Assembly (NCBI GenBank): GCA_963708575.1
Contig: CAVPTB010000007.1
Coordinates: 186,001 to 250,000, forward strand
Length of the DNA: 64,000 bases
Direction: 5' to 3'
Source of the DNA: DASVWZ01 sp963708575
GTDB taxonomy: Bacteria > Acidobacteriota > Terriglobia > Terriglobales > Acidobacteriaceae
Shown piece after piece: positions 61,240-64,000 of the stretch. The notes under the pieces were generated by a model. The model was not told where the DNA came from. It made no database searches and was given only the letters and a program-made list of their open reading frames with translations. Every line of letters starts with the position of its first letter. The stretch's first letter is position 1. The position numbers and the translations under genes are program-made.

Positions 61240-62610
61240 ATGGCACCACAGTCGATGCCGCAATTTGATCCGCTGGCTTCGTCCGACCCGCCCGAAACAT
61301 CGAGCGAACGGACGCCGTTGGCAACTACCCTTTCTCTCGCAGATTTGGCTTCCGTACTCTCCGGTCACACCGGAAACGAACTGTCCGCCGACCTCGCCCT
61401 CGATCTGGTCTTGAATGATGTGGTTGAACAGGCCCGCCTTGCCACCGGTGCAAACTCCGCAGCCATTGCTCTGAAGCGTGAAGCGGAGATCGTCTGCCGC
61501 GCGACAACCGGGCCCAGCGCACCCGATCTAGGCGTAGCCCTGGATCTTTATGCAGGACTTTCCGGCGCCTGCGTGCAGAGCCGGAGTTTTCAGCGCTGCG
61601 ACGACTGTGAAACCGACGCTCGCGTCGACCCAGCCTTGTGCCGCCGCCTGCGAATTCGATCCATCCTCGTATTTCCCGTTTTGCGCCACGAGGAATTGCT
61701 TGGCGTCATCGAAGTTTTCTCGCCGAAGCCACACGCCTTCAGCGATCGCGAAATCCAGACTCTGCAGGCGCTGTCGCGCATTGTTATTCACAACCTGGAT
61801 CACGTTGCCGAAACCCTTCAAAAGTCCGAACCTCGCCAGATTTCCGCCACACCTGTTCCCCAAGCGCCGACCATTGAGGCTCCTGGTGCCTCTGAGGCAC
61901 CTCAGGTTTTGGCGTCTCCTGTCGCCGTTCCGCCCGTCCCTCATCGTGCCGACTCATGGACCACTTTCCTGACGATTCTGGTAATCGGTCTTGCGTTGGT
62001 TTTGGGATGGCTTCTCGGGATAGGCAGTCCCAAGAAACCTGTGGCCTCACCTCCAAAGAACGTTGTACCGCAAAAGTCGGCGGCTTCGGTTCGAACCATT
62101 CCGCAACAAGTTCCGGCGAAATCGCAGCCTGTCGCTACTCCGACCTCGTCAACAGCTACGTCCAGCAAATCCTCGTCGGATGCAGAATCTCAGAAGCCGC
62201 GGGACTCAAGCTCCAGTGACTTGCGTGTTTATCGCAACGGAAAACTCATTTACCACCAGCCCAATCAGCAAGACTCGGAGGGAAACGTCGTGGCCGCGCC
62301 AGGCGCCCAGACTCCGAGCAGCAGAATTGTTCTTTCCTCACAGGATGCCAGCCAGTACCTGACTCGTCGTGTTGAGCCCGACTATCCTGATCTGGCCCGT
62401 GAACAGCATGTTCAGGGATCCGTGGAACTTCAGATAGTGGTCGGAAAGGATGGTGCGGTGACTTCGCTGAATGTGATACAAGGCGATCCACAATTGGTGA
62501 ACGCGGCTACTGCAGCCGTTCGCCAGTGGCAATTCAAGCCGTTGCTTAGTAACGGCCGTCCTCAGGAATTTGAAACCCTCGTGACTGTTTCTTTCCGTCT
62601 TCCTGGCTAG
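61240..62610 (+). CDS. GAF domain-transmembrane-TonB C-terminal domain fusion
   Basis: 456 residues. A cytoplasmic GAF domain (about 40-195): LATGANSAAIALKREAEIV, LSGACVQSRSFQRCDD, RIRSILVFPVLRHEELLGVIE and DREIQTLQALSRIVI. Then a Pro-rich stretch, one membrane helix (about 239-260, TTFLTILVIGLALVLGWLLG), a Ser/Pro-rich periplasmic linker, and a TonB C-terminal domain (about 360-456): RVEPDYPDLAREQHVQGSVE and AAVRQWQFKPLLSNGRPQEF. TonB-C energises outer-membrane receptors, usually with ExbB/ExbD; here a small-molecule-sensing domain sits on the cytoplasmic side of the same protein. Which signal it binds is unknown. ATG 61255 is a possible alternative start. Confidence 0.78.
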   Translation: MAPQSMPQFDPLASSDPPETSSERTPLATTLSLADLASVLSGHTGNELSADLALDLVLNDVVEQARLATGANSAAIALKREAEIVCRATTGPSAPDLGVALDLYAGLSGACVQSRSFQRCDDCETDARVDPALCRRLRIRSILVFPVLRHEELLGVIEVFSPKPHAFSDREIQTLQALSRIVIHNLDHVAETLQKSEPRQISATPVPQAPTIEAPGASEAPQVLASPVAVPPVPHRADSWTTFLTILVIGLALVLGWLLGIGSPKKPVASPPKNVVPQKSAASVRTIPQQVPAKSQPVATPTSSTATSSKSSSDAESQKPRDSSSSDLRVYRNGKLIYHQPNQQDSEGNVVAAPGAQTPSSRIVLSSQDASQYLTRRVEPDYPDLAREQHVQGSVELQIVVGKDGAVTSLNVIQGDPQLVNAATAAVRQWQFKPLLSNGRPQEFETLVTVSFRLPG

Positions 62611-62695
62611 GAAATTCACAATGTAGGCGCGGGCGTTCCCGCCTGGGAAGGGCTGTTGCCGCTCCGTGTATCCGGGTGGGGTGACAATTCAGGAT

Positions 62696-63400
62696 TTAGT
62701 CGTAAGCACTGGTCGCGTCTCGCGGGCGTGGCACGTTCCCTCGCCGGAGCGCGTATAGGGTGAGTTCGACGCGAGTGGAAACTCCCAGCTTTTCGAATAC
62801 GCGAAAAAGGTAATTCTTGATAGTGTGTTCGCTGAGTTTCAACTGCTCAGAGATTTGCCGGTTACTGTATCCAGCTGCCACCAATCGGGCGATTTCTTCT
62901 TCACGCTTGCTGAGTGGTTTCGACGGGGATAGAGCGTCGGCAATCGGTAGAGGCTCGGTAAGTGCTTCCAGCAGAAATTCCAGTTGCTGCGAATCGGCCC
63001 AGACTTGCCCCTCGTGTACTCGTAAAATGCACTTGCAAAGCGCTTCAAACGGGTTCGATCGCGCGATGATTCCTTTCGCTCCACAGCGAAACGCTTCGAC
63101 GACCTCTTGTCGCTGCGGTTCATCCATCAGGAAAATCACATTGAGTTCCGGATGCTGCGCGCGAAGGTTCCTCACCAAGTTCAAACTTGATCCGTGATTC
63201 CCGGAGAAATTGGGGCTGATCAGGAGGACGTCGAAATGGGCATCGCTAAGAGCCTGTAACGCCTCCTCCGCATTTGCTGTCGGATTCGCTTCAATCCCAG
63301 CTGCACGAGCCAATCCCTCCACTAGAAGTTGGGAGCTCAAGGGGGCAGCGTCCGCCACTAGCACACGTATGCGGCGTTCCGAATTTGGGAAGAGAACCAC
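62696..63400 (-). CDS. NarL/LuxR-type regulator with degenerate receiver domain
   Basis: 234 residues from GTG 63400. A LuxR-type helix-turn-helix (about 155-220, LSKREEEIARLVAAGYSNRQ and LSEHTIKNYLFRVFEKLG) follows a receiver-like domain (about 10-130). In that domain the phospho-acceptor Asp is replaced: the segment aligned with VVLLD reads VLLISPNFSG, the acidic pair is ADAAP with one Asp only, and the conserved Lys is Arg in GIIARSNP. Phosphorylation is therefore unlikely, and the protein may bind DNA constitutively or answer to a ligand or partner. It converges with the GAF-TonB gene. No kinase is adjacent. Confidence 0.8.
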   Translation of the reverse strand: MVLFPNSERRIRVLVADAAPLSSQLLVEGLARAAGIEANPTANAEEALQALSDAHFDVLLISPNFSGNHGSSLNLVRNLRAQHPELNVIFLMDEPQRQEVVEAFRCGAKGIIARSNPFEALCKCILRVHEGQVWADSQQLEFLLEALTEPLPIADALSPSKPLSKREEEIARLVAAGYSNRQISEQLKLSEHTIKNYLFRVFEKLGVSTRVELTLYALRRGNVPRPRDATSAYD

Positions 63401-63813
63401 TAGAAAGTCACTGCAAGGTCTGGGGAGAGTGACAGCAGTCTAATTCGCGAAAGGATGGTCTGACAAGAGTCCAAAGCCTCTAACAATGCCGAACGTCAAT
63501 GCACTCAGGAACTTTGTTTCCCAGCCGAATGTCGCCTTGTGCCTCGCCCCGACCTGGGGATTGTGTTATTTTGAGAAAGGAGTCTATAGTCTCCATTACT
63601 TATATCCCCTTGTGGCAGGGCTGCTGATCGGGCAAAGTGTATAGGAGTATTTACTTTCCGCGGTCTTCGGATTCTCCTCCCCGGAGCGGCTAATCATAAG
63701 TTGCCAAAAACGATGTTGAACCAACGTGATCTGCCTGTAGCTTTGGAGGCCAAGCTGTCGCCCCAGCGCTATTGGCAGGGTCGGTTTGCACATACGCGGT
63801 GCGGAGGAGTGCA
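63401..63813. other. Intergenic region upstream of the ExeA-like gene
   Basis: 413 bases between divergent genes; should contain both promoters. An imperfect palindrome GGAGTCTATAGTCTCC (63579-63594, one mismatched pair) is the only clear structure. No gene, RNA or repeat recognised. Confidence 0.4.
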
Positions 63814-64000
63814 GTGTATCTAGGATATTTCGGCCTCCGCGAACAGCCCTTCGGAGTCACTCCGGACCCACGCTTTCTCTATCTCAGCGCCGCCCACCGC
63901 GAAGCGCTCGCATCGCTCTATTATGGAATCGAAGCCAATCGCGGATTTCTTGGGCTGATCGCCAAGCCCGGCATGGGGAAAACCACGATTCTGTTTCATC
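63814..64000 (+). CDS. ExeA/MshM-like AAA ATPase, N-terminal part
   Basis: Only the first 62 residues lie in the window. Start GTG 63814 has GGAGG six bases upstream. The sequence YFGLREQPFGVTPDPRFLYL followed by HREALASLYYGIEANRGF and Walker A GLIAKPGMGKTT is characteristic of the ExeA family of AAA+ ATPases (general secretion pathway protein A, MshM, and the exopolysaccharide-linked ATPase of XrtA systems). In soil bacteria this family often opens an exopolysaccharide/PEP-CTERM locus, which would agree with ugd-uxs nearby, but the continuation is not visible. Confidence 0.82.
   Translation, partial: MYLGYFGLREQPFGVTPDPRFLYLSAAHREALASLYYGIEANRGFLGLIAKPGMGKTTILFH

Noticed and set aside
1..64000. 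CRISPR arrays, insertion sequences, prophage, toxin-antitoxin pairs
   Set aside because: Looked for regularly spaced repeats, transposases, integrases, phage structural genes and paired small genes; none was found.

Overview
The window looks like a chromosome segment of an acidobacterium (Acidobacteriota, Terriglobia/Koribacter-like). This is an inference from gene families, not from a marker gene. The pointers are two Oar-type TonB-dependent receptors with an N-terminal carboxypeptidase-regulatory-like domain, a secreted S53 peptidase with Ig-like repeats, a beta-propeller sensor kinase, several secreted propeller proteins, and frequent GTG/TTG starts. No phage, insertion sequence, integrase, rRNA or CRISPR array was seen. 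One tRNA (Glu, UUC) lies at 33.2 kb.

Layout. 0-8 kb: a truncated nickel/cobalt permease, a large S53 peptidase, the tRNA methylthiotransferase MtaB, a secreted propeller protein, a single-domain receiver and a small zinc-ribbon protein, followed by a possible small RNA. 8-27 kb: a carbohydrate locus. It holds a TonB receptor, GH5 and GH39 glycosidases, mannonate dehydratase (uxuA), an SDR dehydrogenase, a hexuronate-type MFS transporter, a secreted lactonase, a GH16-like lipoprotein, a propeller sensor kinase with a NarL-type regulator, and a second TonB receptor broken by a one-base frameshift. Together these suggest sensing, cutting, importing and catabolising a uronate-decorated hemicellulose. 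27-33 kb: a YXWGXW/Gln-rich secreted protein, a 14-TM drug exporter, a PAS-GAF-sigma54 activator that probably starts at a CTG codon, and tRNA-Glu.

33-41 kb: an aerobic benzoyl-CoA (box) cluster, boxD divergent from boxC-boxB-boxA-orf149-boxR. A 209-bp divergent control region carries two TGCA-N6-TGCA-like sites, as expected for the BoxR/BzdR family. No benzoate-CoA ligase is present here. 41-49 kb: scattered housekeeping and accessory genes (kelch protein, amidohydrolase, metallophosphoesterase, phosphopantetheinyl transferase, TonB-C protein, zinc-ribbon/NTF2-like protein, HAD phosphatase).

49-57 kb: a type IV minor-pilin operon (fimT-pilV-pilW-pilX-like) whose last gene encodes an unusually large tip-type pilin with calcium-loop motifs, then a receiver-PilZ-PilZ protein. 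57-64 kb: ugd-uxs (UDP-glucose to UDP-xylose), a di-haem cytochrome c peroxidase, a GAF-TM-TonB fusion, a degenerate LuxR-type regulator and the start of an ExeA-like ATPase. Four intergenic sites between 47 and 60 kb match the CRP/FNR-family palindrome GTGA-N6-TCAC (three exactly, one with a single mismatch), suggesting a shared regulator for this half of the window.
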